Positions 10,196 to 23,190 are shown, counted from the first letter of the stretch. The stretch is 64,000 nt of DNA from Ganoderma boninense (GCA_002900995.3 CM035308.1:4239053-4303052); one strand, 5' to 3'. The notes: generated by a model from the letters alone, not told the origin. Translations and numbers: made by a program.

Positions 10196-13192
10196 AGGCA
10201 TGTTCGACACGTTGTGTTCGTCCCCGATGGAAATTCCCAGTAAATAAGACAGAAATTGGTTCATATCGTTATTTTCATGCTTCACTATTAATTTGGGACT
10301 GCTTGACTGAGAACATAGTGCTCGGAGATCTGCCCTCCGAAATTGATTTTGTCTCTGTTTACGGTAACGATCACTGGGCTTTGGAACACGGTGTTTCGCC
10401 CCTACTACCTTTGATTGTTCGTGGATTAGCCAAGCAGGTCCTGACGCATCAGAGGTACGACATTGTGGCCAGAGAAACAGGGGGCAGCTGGAAAAGGGCG
10501 AAGTGGACCGAAGACCAGACGTTAAAGACTATAGATGACAGAGGACACTTGACTGCATGCGTACACGTTGGTTCCGGCGGCTCTGTGTGTCCGCTCCTCC
10601 AGTTGACGTCTTGCACGGTGAGTCCACGTAAAGATACCGTAACTACGGCAATTAATCCCCTTCCCCTGGCTCCCCGGACCTGAAAGAACGGACGCGAAGC
10701 GAGATCGGGGGCATGCGTCGGGCGGCTGCACGACATAATACGGAATACATACACGACACGCACTTACTTACGTCGCACGACGTTCAAGATCACGTCGACA
10801 TGCTGGCGGCAAGGGCACCTCTGTCATTTCGGCACTGCTCTAGGGGCCCTGCCCGTGTCAGAAGAAAGGCACAAATGACTGGAAACCTCGGATGCCGTCC
10901 CTGCGGTGATAAGACGGCCGGCCACCCGACATTCGTGTGCCCGGACAGTGGCGCACGGCGCTGAGTACCGAGACGGGTGCTTTGAGCATGAATGTGGCGT
11001 GGAAGACTCGACTCAGTCACGAGGGTCCAGAGCCTGAGGAACCGGCCATCATCTGTTGCAGGATGTATGAGCATAAGCTAGGAACAATTCAGAATCATAA
11101 ACACCGCGCATGCTCACACAGAATACGAATACGATCCTACCGTCCGAACTTCATCTGCAGCGCGGAATTGTACCTCGGCACGCGTCCCGGCCCGGCCTCG
11201 CCACACCGGAGGTCGAATAAGGTTGCGGCAGAAAAGGCAATGGAAGCGCCCAGACTTCTACCGGTGGCGGGAAGTCGTGGCGTCTGGTTCGGCAGATGAA
11301 ATGATGCCCAGGGGCAGACCCATACTAACTTTAAGTAACACTTACCTCGACGCACTGATTGAATTCGAGTCGCCGTACCTGGGAAGGTGTCGAGTACGCT
11401 CCTCGGGTGGAGGAAGTGGGAATGGGAAGGTTCGACGCGCGCCGACAGGCACCGCACGGACTTATCGCCGTATGGATCACGCCGTGCGCAATGTGCACAG
11501 CTCGCGCGCGTGCTTACCGATTGCTTACAGATCACTGTACAAAACCTACGTTAAAATTTGAACGACAGCCTGCCACCCGGAGTAGACAGCTCGACACGGA
11601 AGCAGACGGAAGCCCGCTCTGAATAAGTAGCTCTGATGCCGATAATGATGATGGTAAGTAAGTACCGCTGGTGATGTCGATGACGGCCATTACAGATACT
11701 TGCAGATACAGATACGCAATTCTGTCCGCATCGGGGAACATGCAGCTGCCGCAGCCTGCGGGAACGCGCCCTCGCCCCGCCGTGGGCGTGGCTGGGCCCT
11801 CGCGCGACAGCACGGACTAGCGGACCTGCCATACGAACGTCATCCGCGTGGAATTCCAAACTCGACCATCCGGGCTCTCCGAGTCCGAGGACTCTGGCCG
11901 TGCGCGCAGGGTCACGCACAATGCAGCACTCGCCCTGCATAATCGTACTTAATACAACACCGGCGCGTGTACCCGCATGACCGCGACTCACTGGGAGGAA
12001 GCAGGCGCAAAAGGCAAAGATCGACACCGGGGACGAAATCGAAGCAAGGGGCGCGTGGGGTGCTTCGTGCGTGCAGCTATATAAAACATTAACAGGCACA
12101 GCGGCCGCGGGGCGAGCCGAAAGGCTGAAGCTTGCGCGACACGCGCGAGGTCTCTGTGCGCGTCATGAATCCCTGATCACACTAGATGCAGGTCAGAATA
12201 TTTCGGCGGACGTGCTGGTAAAGGTTACGGTAAAAGTAATCCGAATACCGTTACGATCACCAGCAGTGAAAACTGCATTACCTCTTTGTAGCGGAACACA
12301 GGAGTATGCGCGATTCTTGACGGCCTGTAAACAAGGGCTTTACAGTTGCCACGACAGAGGAGGTGAAGGTATTCAGATTAGTTTCACAGCAACCTTTGCC
12401 ACAATGTGGGACATAGTACCCCCCGCGCGGCGCGCGGCTGTTGAATTCTGAAAGACACAGAGTCCGAGTCCGCATCCGCGTCTGGGTGTGCGCGCGCGTC
12501 CAGTAGCGGAGTAATGTAGCAGAGGGAGCAAAGTGGGAGTAGCGCACCGGGTTCCTGCGTGGTGTTATTCTGCATTCTACATTCTGAGTCCGCGACAAGC
12601 AGGGGCATATGCACATACACGCCCGCCCAGCGGCCACGCTCGCGCACAACGAGACGGCATGGCGGGGCGTACGCGGGGCTACTCGCGCGCTGGGATTGGC
12701 CATGGAAGGGGGAGCAGGAGACCCAGAGCCTGGACGCCTCTCGAGCGACACTGCTACGTGCGCCCGGCGATAGCACCGAGAGCGTGCACGCATGGCAGAT
12801 GCGAGATTGCGATCTGACAAGAGGACGACGGGCAGAATCGGATTGGCTCTCGTCCCGTGCAAGCCCGCGCACCGTTTCCGGTAAGTACGATCTCGCGGGC
12901 GAACACTTATCATACTCACTGTAAGTACTTACATGAAACTCACAGGAAAGCGGTGCTGGGTGTGGCGGGTGGGAGCGCGAAGCGAGAGCGGGCTGGGCCC
13001 TGGGGCGCGGGCGCGCGGGGGCGGCAGCTGTTCACGTTCAAACGTTCAATATGAATGATCAATGCGTTCGTGGGGGTCCAGGGGCGGCCGTGATAGGCTG
13101 CGAGGAAGGGACAATGAAAGCTTAATCTCCGAAGGGTGGGACGGAAGACGGACGGAGGCGGAGGCGGGGCAGGGATGAATGGCAGGTACAGT

Positions 13193-13206
13193 ACGTACGT
13201 ACGTAC
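13193..13206. repeat. CGTA microsatellite
   Basis: A short perfect run of the tetranucleotide CGTA (also readable as GTAC), in non-coding DNA. Confidence 0.6.
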
Positions 13207-13734
13207 ATAGGTTAGTGTTCGTACGTGTCGGGAGTTGGAACTTGGCTGGGCTCGCTCTCGTGTTCGCGCACCGGCGGGGCAGAACGTCGATCCGCAGGCT
13301 GAGTTTGTGATGGCAGAGATGCGGGAGGGAGCCAGGCAGCGAGAGGACGAGGAGGAGCACGCAGTCAAGTCAAAAATTGTGATCGGGACTGGTGGATGCT
13401 TGTGGACATTTGGGCCCCGGAGTGCGCAATGACGCAAGCGTGTCAGGGCGGTGGAAGACGCCGGGGATGACATATGCGTGGTGCCATCGGGAGATGAAAA
13501 GGATATGAAAGACTTGATACAAGGCTGTAGATGGGCGTTGTTGGCGGGAGTGATTGGGTGGGAGGCCGAGGATGGGGGAGCCGGCAGAGGGAGTGGTCGG
13601 ATGGAGCTCACGCGTGGGGTGGCGTGTGAGAGGCGGAGGGCGGGGGAGAGCGGGGACGATCGATCCGAGGGCGAGTGTGGGGGCGCGGCGGGTGGGAGGG
13701 CGCGGGGCTGGGCTGCAAGGGGCAGGAAGCGCGA

Positions 13735-13763
13735 AGACGAGGACGAGGACGAGGACGAAGACA
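13735..13763. repeat. GACGAG-type simple repeat
   Basis: About five imperfect copies of a GACGAG/GAAGAC hexamer in a purine-rich strand. It produces an artificial Glu-Asp run in one reading frame and a Ser run in the opposite strand. Confidence 0.6.
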
Positions 13764-13946
13764 GCAGCCGCAGAGACCCAGCGGAGACAACGATCCGATC
13801 TCGACGGTCCCCAAACAAACAGGCACGGCTCAGGGCCTAGAGCCGCTTCCCACGCCCCGACCCGGGCATTCTTGGCCTGGCAAAGACGCGGCACGTGCCC
13901 GGCCATTAAGTCGCGCGCCGATTCGGTCTGCTACGACTCCATAACT

Positions 13947-14332
13947 TACAGTGCCTTGCATAATTGCGTGAACGCGCCGAAAAATTCCCGCAGGCGCTTA
14001 TATGTTCGCCTACCAAATCAGGACGCCTGGGAAGCTTCAGAAGCGAGTTGGTGACCTTCATGTGACATGTCCCCCGGATGGCATGGGTGCCTCCCGAAGC
14101 AGCTGAGGCCCAAATAATAAACTAGGAGACCCGTTGAGAGCCACTGAGCCCTCCAGGAAGTAGACAAGGGTGGGGGACAGGGGAACAGTCGTTAAAACCT
14201 GTAGAGGTGCACAGGCGGCGGGGCACGCGTTGGCGTTGCATGTGACCGTGATCCATCCGTATTTGGTAGGCGAAGTATAAGCGCCAGCGGGGGATTTTTC
14301 GGCGCGTTCACGCAATTATGCAAGGCACTGTA
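13947..14332. mobile_element. Tc1/mariner-type MITE with about 70 bp inverted repeats
   Basis: The arms at 13949-14017 and 14261-14330 are inverted copies of each other. They begin CAGTGCCTTGCATAATTGCG and differ at a few positions. TA dinucleotides flank both ends (13947-13948 and 14331-14332), as expected of a Tc1/mariner target duplication. The 243-bp centre has no coding potential for a transposase, so this is a non-autonomous element of 382 bp. It ends 95 bp before the phosphatase start codon. Confidence 0.85.
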
Positions 14333-14338
14333 TATACG
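14331..14338 (+). promoter_or_regulatory. Possible TATA box of the phosphatase gene
   Basis: TATATACG begins 96 bp before the ATG at 14427. It straddles the right TA target site of the MITE, so the insertion may have formed or replaced the core promoter. No other TATA-like sequence lies between it and the start codon. Confidence 0.35.
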
Positions 14339-14426
14339 CGCTGTTTTCTGCCAGACTCGCCAGTCTCGAGCCCCAGCCACTCCCAGCACTCGAGCAGCCC
14401 TCACCACAAGTCGTACATCGCGAGCC

Positions 14427-15120
14427 ATGATCCGCTTCGACAACCTTCCGCCCGAGGTCATGCAGGCCATGTGCACCCCGATGCACCTTATTCTCCCCGC
14501 GTCCCCACAACAGCGCACCGGCGCTCTTTTCCTCGGCTCCTTCTCCGCCATCCTCGACCCCGCCCTCCTCTCCTCCAACAACGTCGGCGCCCTCGTCCAG
14601 GTCCTCGACGCCCCATGGCTCCCCTCCGTCGAGGCACACGCAGCCCAGGGAAACAAGCTCGAGTGCTACAGACTCGACATCCTCGACAGCACCTCCGCGG
14701 ATCTCCGCCCCCACCTCGAAGCCACCGTGCGCTGGATAGACGAACGGCTCCGTCGCGGCATCACCATCCTCGTCCACTGCCAGCAGGTACGTCCCTCCCG
14801 GCCTTCCTCCCGTCTCAGAACGCGTCCCTGACGCGTCGCCGTGCCTCGCCCTTTTAACTTAACCTCCTCTTCCTCGCCTTCGCCTTCGCCCCCGCCTTCG
14901 CGTCCCCCAGGGCGTGTCGCGTTCTGCCGCGGTCGTGATCGCGTACCTCATATACACCCACAACATGACCTACGACGCCGCCTTCGACCTCGTCAAGCGC
15001 AAGCGCCCCTGCATCAAGCCCAACTCAGGCTTCGTCCGCTGCCTCCAGGACTGGGAGCGCCAGTGGCGCCTCTCCCCAAACCGCCCAGGCGCGCGCCGCG
15101 CGAACACTACCCCGACATGA
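14427..15120 (+). CDS. Dual-specificity protein phosphatase (189 aa)
   Basis: Two exons, 14427-14786 and 14911-15120, have a GT-AG intron that splits the active-site loop. Joined, they give VHCQQ/GVSRSA, the HCx5R signature of cysteine-based phosphatases, with catalytic Cys at about residue 118 and Arg at about 124. Upstream is a LFLGSFSAILD-type segment typical of the N-terminal strand of DSP domains. RLDILDS near residue 85-90 is in the right place for the general-acid Asp. Downstream is KRPCIKPNSGFVRCLQDWE, the usual DSP alpha-helix end. The protein is a single catalytic domain with no signal peptide and is probably cytosolic or nuclear. It dephosphorylates Tyr and Ser/Thr residues; its substrate is unknown. 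It is the only clearly conventional single-copy gene in the window. Confidence 0.9.
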
Positions 15121-16125
15121 CGCGCCCTGCCCCTGCTTCCGCCTCCCCTTCCCCAACACACATACACACTCTTCGCGCTCCGCAAGTCCAAGTCCAAGTC
15201 CGCCACCATCATCACCACCACCACCATCCTGTTCTACGTCCTACGGCATCCGGCAGCCCCCACTCCTAGACGGGGGCAGGCGCATGGGCACGCGTTCGCG
15301 GCGGCGTTCGACGCGAGGAGTGTGAGGTGGAGCTCGGGTTCGTCGGCCCCACGCCCGTTTGTCCCACCCCCCATTCCTCCGCCATCCCGTGTCCCCTCTG
15401 CGCGCGCGATCCTGCTGCTGCTCTCCAGGACTCCAGCCTGAGACGTTACACACGCGCGCACCGTGGTTTCCGTCTTATCGTCATGGCGCGCGCACAGTCG
15501 GGCCCGCGTTCTCCTTCTCCTGCGCTCCTCGCGAGATCGCGTCCGCGTCCGTGTGGCCCGCGCGGCTGTGGCGCACATACCAGCCTTCCCTGTTCCCCTT
15601 CGTCGCTCGCGTGCTCGTTTTTTCTTGGTGTCGCGCATCGTATACCCCCGATCGGTTCGAGTTCTCTTCTTCCTTCCCCCTCCCCGTTCCCATTCCCACT
15701 CCACGTCCGCGTCCCGCGTCCCGCGTTCCGCCCCGATCGCTTCATTAAGTCGGCAAACTCAACTCAAAAAAGACTGGCCTGCCTGCATACAGTATCAGTA
15801 TCGGTATCTCCGTGCTTTCCAAGCCCAAGCGTGTCCTGGTTCCTGGTTCTCGGTGTCTCTCTCGTGCTCGTGCTCGCCCCACCCTCGCACGCTTCTTGTA
15901 TTATCGTATCTATCCATACCGTCTCTCGCCGCGCACGGAATTCGTAGTATAATGTGCCTAGTCTCGTACGTACACAGCTCTCCCGGAATCGAATCGACTC
16001 GCGCTCGTGCCTGTCCCTCTGTTAACGTTGTAGCAGCGCTCTCGATACTCAGTAACGCATACCATAAGTACATACACACATACCATTACCAAATCCCCGG
16101 CCCTGTCACTGTCAGCCCCAGTCAA
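15121..16125. other. 3' flank of the phosphatase gene
   Basis: Low-complexity GC-rich and pyrimidine-rich DNA with CAC/CAT runs near 15206-15228. The overlapping open frames on both strands are rich in Arg, Pro and Ser and have no recognisable domain. I see no gene. Confidence 0.5.
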
Positions 16126-16507
16126 TAGGGGCGGTCAGAGTTGGTGATTCTGCTCGTTTCTGAGGTCGATTCTGAGATCCGCTTCTTGTGAGAATCGAGG
16201 TCGGATTTATTCGGGAATCGGGCGCTAAGGCAGAAACGACCCAGAAACTCCGTTTTTGCAGAAGCGACTCTGGAGTCGCTTCTGCACCCAGAATCGCCGT
16301 TTCTGCCTCCTCGATTCTCTGACCGCTTCTGGTGGCCCCAAAACGCTCGTTGCAGTGGCCTGTAGCGCCCGCAATCAATCGGACGTAAGAGCGAGGCGGT
16401 CAAACCTGCTGCGATTCTAGGACGATTCAAGAGCCTTGATTTTGTTCAAAATCACTCGAGAAACAACTCAGAATTGGCGGGAGAATCGCTAACTCTGACC
16501 GCCCCTA
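16126..16507. mobile_element. MITE with GGGGCGGTCAGAGTT termini and TA target site
   Basis: The left end (16128 on) GGGGCGGTCAGAGTTGGTGATTCT is mirrored at the right end (to 16505) with two mismatches over about 25 bp. TA dinucleotides at 16126-16127 and 16506-16507 flank it. The 378-bp body is full of GATTCT/AGAATC and GCTTCTG/CAGAAGC motifs in both orientations, so it can fold on itself, and it has no coding capacity. TA target duplication points to Tc1/mariner-type mobilisation by another element. Confidence 0.82.
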
Positions 16508-19500
16508 ATGCCATTGTCATTGTCGTTGTCACCCCGCGACACGCCAGCTTATTCCCGCAGTCGCCCATACATGCATGATTAAGTACTTACAATCGCACCC
16601 TTGCCACGTCTCCCCGCGGTCCAGCCCGCGAGACCCGCGAGCTAGCCGAGCCGTCCGCGCGACCCCCTGCGCGCCCGGTCTGTGCGTTTCGCCTTTCGGG
16701 TATACGACTGTATGCGTTTGAAAGACACTGTCGGCACGTACGTATTATACGTGCACTGCGGTCCCATGCTCAAAGCTTCATGCATTCATGGGCGGGGCGG
16801 GCGCACACGTATGCGTCGGCCCCCGAGGGGGGGGCGCGCGCGACATTGACCGCGACGCGCGCGCCCCGCCAGGCCTAGGGTTTCCCTGCCCTGCGTCGCT
16901 GCGCAGCGCGTTCCCTGCTTCGACGCGGGAGCTCCGTCCCGGTGAATGCGAATTACGGCACCGCGCGTACGTACGCGCGCACACGTCCTGCCATTGCAAG
17001 TCAATGGAATAACAGGGAATAACGCGCCTCGCGCCGCACTCGGGCTTCCCGCCGCCCATGCTACGTGCTATCGCGTCCCAAGTGCACTGCGCATGGCTGC
17101 GCATGTACGCGCGGCCGCCGTACACGAGGTGGCCAGCTGCTGCTCGGAGCAGCAGCACGCGTACGCGAGAGAGTGTAGACTTACGTACACGACACTTGTG
17201 CGTCCCGGGTTATGTTATTTTTGATGGCCGACGCTTCCGGAATGCGGGTGCATTCAGTCGCTTATGGCCACGGTCCTTGTTCTTCTCCTCGTTCTCTCTC
17301 ACTCCTGTCGCGGGCTCGTACGCGTGCACGAGAGTTGCATGTCGTGCGTCACGCGACGTCTGCCGCTGCATATGTGTTTGTGTTCTTTTTGGCTGTCGTT
17401 CTAGTTCCTTACGCTGATACGTGACGGCCGACTGTGTGCATTTTCGCAAGGTCCTAGCACACCACCCCCCTAGGAAATGGAATCGTATCGAATAAATTAT
17501 GATACCTGTGCCACGGTGTGGTCTGCTCGACGCCGCTCAGGGTCTGCACTACGACGAGCTCGCAGCCGAGCCATGTGGCCCAGTTTCGAATCTTACCGCT
17601 CACCCACCTCGTTCAGGGTCCCTCTCATCCAGTACCAGCTGCATCCGCATGCAAAGTATCGCCCGCTCAGAAGTTAAGTTAGCAGTAGCAGAGGGAGCGG
17701 CGATCCCGGTCGAAGGCTGACAGGGTCTGAGGCCCGCCTGGCGGGCCTCGAGGCTCGCTGTACGTGGCTACGTCGCTACGTATACGCGCGCGAACTCTAG
17801 ATCTCGCTGCCAAGTTCCAAGTTCCCAATTCCAAAGCCACCGTGCTCCGTTAAGGTTTTGGTTTCCAATTTCGAGACGATCGTTCATCAGTCGCCCGTCG
17901 CAATAGGATTTCAATGTCCACGCCGACGTTGTCGGTGAATGGGGTGGCGCTACTAGGACTATGTAGGATCGCCCTCAGGCCCGGGCTGGAGCCCAGAATG
18001 AGACTCACTCCATTCCGTAACACGCAGCTCGCTAGCATGTCTAGTGTCGGTGCGCTCCGTTCCTTGCTCTTATGCGTATACTAAGTTGCTGCTGTGCACT
18101 TGCATGTGCATCCTCTCTCAAGCTCGCCATCGACGCCCCCAAAACTCACGCACCCGAGGCTCGCAGCGCGCCAGGGGGAAAGCCTCGAGGGCTTCTAGTC
18201 CTGCTTCTCCATCGGCCCCGTACTCTCGCACGCGGAGTAGGTTTTCAGCCAGCACTAAGCACTCAGCACTCGGAGCTTGGCACTTAATCATCTCGCGCCG
18301 ACGTCGACGCGGACGCTTTCATCTCCTCCGAGGACTCCGCGAGATCTTCGAGGTCCGCCCCCCCCCCTCCCCTTCCCCGTTGGGAGTGTCAGCGCGAGTG
18401 CCTATGTAGCTCCGAGTTCGTACGCACACGCACATTGTGCAGCGCACACCGCAAAGATAAAGATAAAGATGCCGCGCATACACCCGGTGGACGGCGGACA
18501 GCTCGCGTTCCAGTTCCAGTTCCAGTTCCCGGCGCCCTGGGGATGGGACCTGGGTATCGATCGCTCTGCAAGCGGGGGCTCACGGGGCATGATGCAAACC
18601 ATCGCGGCAATGTCGGACTGTCCGCGAACGCGAGAACCCCTCCCACAGTGTATACGCCCCTTCATTACCCCTTCATATGCATATGTCGGGGGCCGGCCGA
18701 CCTTCAGGCCGCGAGTACCACGCAGGACTTATGCGGAACGTCCGTCCAGGCTGGCGGCTCGAGGCTCGGCGCTCCGACATTGAATTCGACGATCCAAGAC
18801 GGCCGTGCCGAGGGTACAAGGCTCTGAATGTCAGTGTGCATGCGGCGCGTTCGTCGTGGGTACTAGGTCTGCCGGCCTGTGTCGCTCGGCGGCAAGGGTG
18901 GGCATGGAGCTCGCCACCTACTCTGATACTTACTTAGTTATCGACGAGGCCATCGGATGGATATCGGGGGGCGGAAGCATGGAAGTGGAGTGGGAGCAGA
19001 AGAAGCCTGAGGACCTCGTCCAGCTGATCAGTAATCGTGATGACTGGAGATGGCCGTCCTGCGGGCTCAGCCAATGGCCACTGAGACACGTCGACGAATG
19101 CGTGGGCAGCTCGGAAACTTTGGGGAGATAGCGCACCGTCGAACAGCCAGGCCTGCGCGGGGGACATCAGCCGCCTTCCGACGAATTTTCAAAGTCAAAT
19201 CAACAGCCCGCAGATTACGACGCAGGGGCGAGGCCGCGGCCAGCGTTTGGCCAGCGGAAAGTGCCCGTATGTAGCAGGTAGACTGTATGCGCCTGCAGCA
19301 CGCCTGCTGTCCAATCCTCACTGGCTGGCTGGCCGGCGGGGCGCGGGCTCACGGGCGTGCGCTCGTGCGAGCTCGAGCGGCTCTTGCCGCGGGGAGGATT
19401 TAGCCATGTGGCTCTCGGGAGGGCAGGCCGCGCCCGCGAGTAATTCGATGGGCCGGGGAGGAGGCGTGGCAGCGTCCCAGCGGCGGATTGGCTCCAGCCA

Positions 19501-21900
19501 CTGGGCATTGAGCTCGAAGCGGAACAAAGAGCGCGTGCGCCGGCCGCCAGCACGGGGTGTGCAGTTGAATATCCAGCGCGGGATGCGGCAGCGCTGACGC
19601 CCGCGTGCCCCCGCGTCCCCGTCTGAATGCAAATGTATGTATGGGGAGGTTGTATGTCTTGCGCGCCGTGCCAGGGGGAGCCTGGGGGAGCTTCTCGCCG
19701 GCAGGAAGGAGCGACAAAGTGTGATGCGTGCTGTCTGTCCTGTCGCGTCTTCTGTGCAAGCTTGCAAGAGGACGGGACGTTGAAACGTGTAAGACTTTGG
19801 CAAGCGTGGATATGACGGGGTGCGCACCATTAGTGGCCAAACGGGACACCCATAAACGGACATCATTCACGAATACGAATCACGTCCCGATCCGAGCGAG
19901 CGTCTGCACGTCCATCTACCCGGCGATAGACTACGCAAGGGCCGCACGACGTTCAACTTCCATCCCCGCCGTCGTGTCCCCCGCCGGCCATCTGTCACTG
20001 CGTGTGGTTCTGCGGCGCGCCGTCGGGGGCATGCACTCGGGCTGGCAGTGGCATCAGCACGAGGGTGGTTATGCTATGTGGTGCCGGGGGTGCCAGGGCC
20101 CAGGGGCTCGAAGGACGCGTCGCGCGCCGTGATTGATGTGGGTGTGGGAGGAAGGGCGGGGATAAGTGACCATTGTGCCATAGGCTCAGAGCGAGTGAAT
20201 ATGAAGCTCGGGGCCAGGCACCGTCCCCCCCCCACGCGCGCACACGCACACGCGCCCGCGAGCCAGCTTAGCGCAATTATAACGCCCGAGATCCACCCCG
20301 CCGCACCGCAATCTTGTTCTTGTTGGCCACGCATTACAGTATTCGGAGCGAGGGCGCGATGGATACTTACTTATTGATTGCGGGGAAGGCGAGAGCCGGG
20401 CGCGGCGATAGCACCGCGTCCTCCCGGTTAATGTTAATGAATCAATGCTGATGCCCACGTCCATGTTGGCATTGCAGCATGGGGCCTCGCGTATGTTGGA
20501 GTGGCGGTGGCCGACGCGCGCGTGCGCCGCGCACCTCGAGGCTGCCGAGAGTCGCTCCGCGCACATGGGTCGCGACGGAGTGAGGGCTCGGCACGTCGGC
20601 GCCCCACGCCGGCATCGTTGTTCTGCCCTGCGAGGCGCGTCCGCATCGCCGCGGGCTCACACCCCGACGCTGAATGGGAGGGGCGGACGGAACGCGCGAG
20701 ATGAATGACGTCCGCGTGCAAACGGTGCGGGGTCTCGATCACGATTGCGCCGAGGGACGGGAGGCGGGAAAACGGACAGGGCCGCGCTTCGGCTGGGACA
20801 GGGAATATAGAGGCGGCCCAGGGAGTCGGAGTGGGCCAGAGCGGCAAGAACCCCGCACGTCAGGCACGGGGGACAAGCGAGTGCCGGGGAGGGAAGAAGG
20901 TTTTGCTGGGGGCAGGAGGCCGAGGCGAAGCGTTCCCGATGCGTGCGCGAGGGCAAGGGGTGGGACAGGAAGACGGAGATCGCGCGCGTGAGATGGCCGA
21001 TGGGGAGAAGCTTCGTTGGCATATTAGGGCTGGGATGTTTGCGTGGAGATAAATGGACATGATATGTGACGCTTGGCATGGATGGATTCACAGGGGAAAA
21101 GGGTGCGATAGTGAATCTAAGCTTCTGGCGAGTGAGTAGGTTGGCCGCTACGTCAGCCTGGGTAGGTGCGAGAGTCCGCTGACGCACCTTGTTCAACGTC
21201 GGAAGCGAAGAGTATCGCGGAACCGCCCGCGTGCGATTTCGGTGCCCTGTTTGACATAGGCCTCATCGTGACCGTGAGGCCAGGAACGAAGCTGGAGCAC
21301 CCCTTCTGGGAAGATAATGTTCTGGTTCGCGCGTGACGAGGAACTGCTGCGTCTGAAGGAAGAGTAAGTTCATGAAGTGCGGAGTAAGTAACGCGAATCC
21401 TACTTACTACAGACATGCGATAACATCTCAATGTTATCTATTACCCGATATGCACGGACGAAGCAAAGCGGAGGATCTACGCGTAAGACGAGAGTTTGTG
21501 CCTTTCCCCTTCGCGGCTAGACCGCGGCCAGGTGCAAGCCGGCATGCCGTGCGTGCGTTGTGTGCGAGGATAGTTCTGGAATGTCGAGCATTGTCGGATG
21601 CATGGGAATCAGAATCTATGGCGCGAGGGAGGACTTTGGGTAAACATACCGGCGTAGGAGAAAACAAGGTAGCATCGCCCAAGGACCCAGGTTCGAGAAC
21701 AACATCCGAATGCGCCACGCCAACCTATTGTTGATAATCAATCGGCCAAGGCACAAGAGAAGAAGGACGAGCGCGGTAGATCGCGGTAGCATCGTGGATG
21801 GGAAGCGGGGGGGTGATTGGAGGGGCGGCGGAGCACTTCTTACGGGACCGCTACAGATGCGCAACGGAGATAGTGGACGTGTGCCTCGAGCGAGATGCCT
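16508..21900. other. Long gene-poor, GC-rich region
   Basis: About 5.4 kb without a gene I can support. The open frames are short, overlap on all six frames and lack motifs. Visible items are TACTTAC-type motifs (16580, 18927, 20363, 21386-21411), an AGATAA run near 18454-18468, a CAGTTC run near 18509-18527 and a CA-rich stretch near 20237. It may hold non-coding transcripts or degraded transposons that cannot be recognised by eye. Confidence 0.45.
18454..18527. repeat. Short simple repeats: AGATAA and GTTCCA runs
   Basis: A run of about 2.5 copies of AGATAA lies near 18454. A run of about 3.5 copies of CAGTTC/CCAGTT lies near 18509. Both are in non-coding DNA. Confidence 0.5.
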
Positions 21901-22439
21901 AACCGGAAGAGCGGGCAGCTGAGGCACGCCGGGCTTCGCGAAGTCGACCGCAAATGGGGATCTCGGCTGCCAGTAATTTGGGAAGATGAGACCGGGAAGT
22001 GTAAAGCGATCGTCTGGCCGCGAAACAGGTGAGGGTGCACACGCGTGACCGTGGGACGCCAACTCGAGTACGTATGAAACTCGTCATCCATGGGTAGATG
22101 AGAGCAGTCGACACATGGTCCGTGCCGATGAGAAATGGAATGCATAGGTACCTGAAGAACGCATGAAGTCGGGTGGTAAAGCCAGGGGAGGTGCCGGTAT
22201 TCTAGTGGACAGCTAGAACGACAGTCTATCGGCGCCTCGCAACGGATCAACGACGGCGTTGGGTTCGGGTCCAGGTCGCTGAAGCGTGTGAGATTTGAGG
22301 CGCAAAGTGGCGAATAGAGACTGGTATCTAGAATGCGAAGAAATAATTGAGGGCAGTTGCTATGCCTTGTCGGGTTTCGAGATGGGGGCTTGTCGAGAGG
22401 TCGGGATCTCCAGAGGAACCGCGATAGCGAGAAAAAGAT

Positions 22440-23190
22440 GGCCCTGATCAACAGATAGGATCCAGAGCCAAACATCGAGCTACAATACCCCACAAGCAAG
22501 AGTCGATAACCCTGGTCACGGTTTGAAGCCATGGGGAATGAGGACTGCTTATGACGACGGCCCAGTTGGATTCGGCTGGAAAAACCAGAATTCGAGACCG
22601 AGAACATGCCGGGCAAAAAATGCCTTCGCTAACCAGCTCTGAAGTATAGACGAACCAGCGCAGGACAGCCAGTACTTGACGGGCTCGCCGGGCGGTCAGA
22701 CGACAATGACAGACAGAGGCGCACCTGCGCTCGTTGCCCACCAACCACTGCATATCGCAGAGGGATCCAGGGTAGTTTACTTTCTTCAAGAGAGGAGTAC
22801 TGTGCAATTTCGTCAGACATCGATGATTGAATGGTAGCTGTACATGACACCGACCTTCACGAGACGTAGCATGAGCCTGCCAGCACAGCAAACGTCGAAA
22901 AAGTACAAGTCGTGTATAGTAGCGCCTGGGGGCTTTTCAACTTGACTCGAGGGAAGGAGGATTGGAGGCTGGCGGCCGGATTCGGGAGCTAGTTGATGGG
23001 AAGTGTTGAAGTCGATGAAATACAGCCTGTGCAGATAGTCCAAGCGCCCGGAGGACGTCCTTTGATGATCTGCTGAAAGACATCTAGTTGTAGAGACATA
23101 TGTAGTAAAATAGGGCGAGTGATCCAATGAACTGCATGACGAGCAAGCGGGGCTCGGAGGGAATGATCTCGGAGGGTATACCATAATTGA
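22440..23190 (-). pseudogene. K4: decayed kinase-like gene of the DFN/DFG subfamily
   Basis: Minus-strand fragments align with K12. There is a SEIIPSE...LLVM stretch, then LYFIDFNTSHQLAPESGRQP, PILLPSSQVEKPPGA, FFDVCCAGRLMLRLVK, and a tail WLVGNERRCASVCHCR in another frame. The middle is deleted, so the catalytic loop is gone and the DFx motif follows directly after the N-lobe remnant. Frameshifts and stops are present. It is not functional. Confidence 0.7.

Larger units (their letters stand above)
10196..13948. other. Gene-poor, GC-rich region
   Basis: I see no supportable gene. The longest open frames (10153-10683 plus; 11551-12099, 12278-12919 and 12940-13818 minus) lack family motifs or are Ser/Pro/Arg low-complexity readings of GC-rich DNA. 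Notable small structures are a (CGTA)n run near 13193-13206, a GACGAG/GAGGAC run near 13735-13763, and TACTTAC-type motifs near 10763, 11653 and 12921. Confidence 0.5.

Noticed and set aside
10153..10683. 176-codon open frame on the plus strand
   Set aside because: No motif, no matching copy elsewhere in the window and no splicing evidence, and it overlaps the S scrap on the other strand.
12940..13818. 292-codon open frame on the minus strand
   Set aside because: It is Ser/Pro/Arg low complexity, arises from a GACGAG repeat and GC-rich DNA, and has no domain. Equally long frames exist on the opposite strand.
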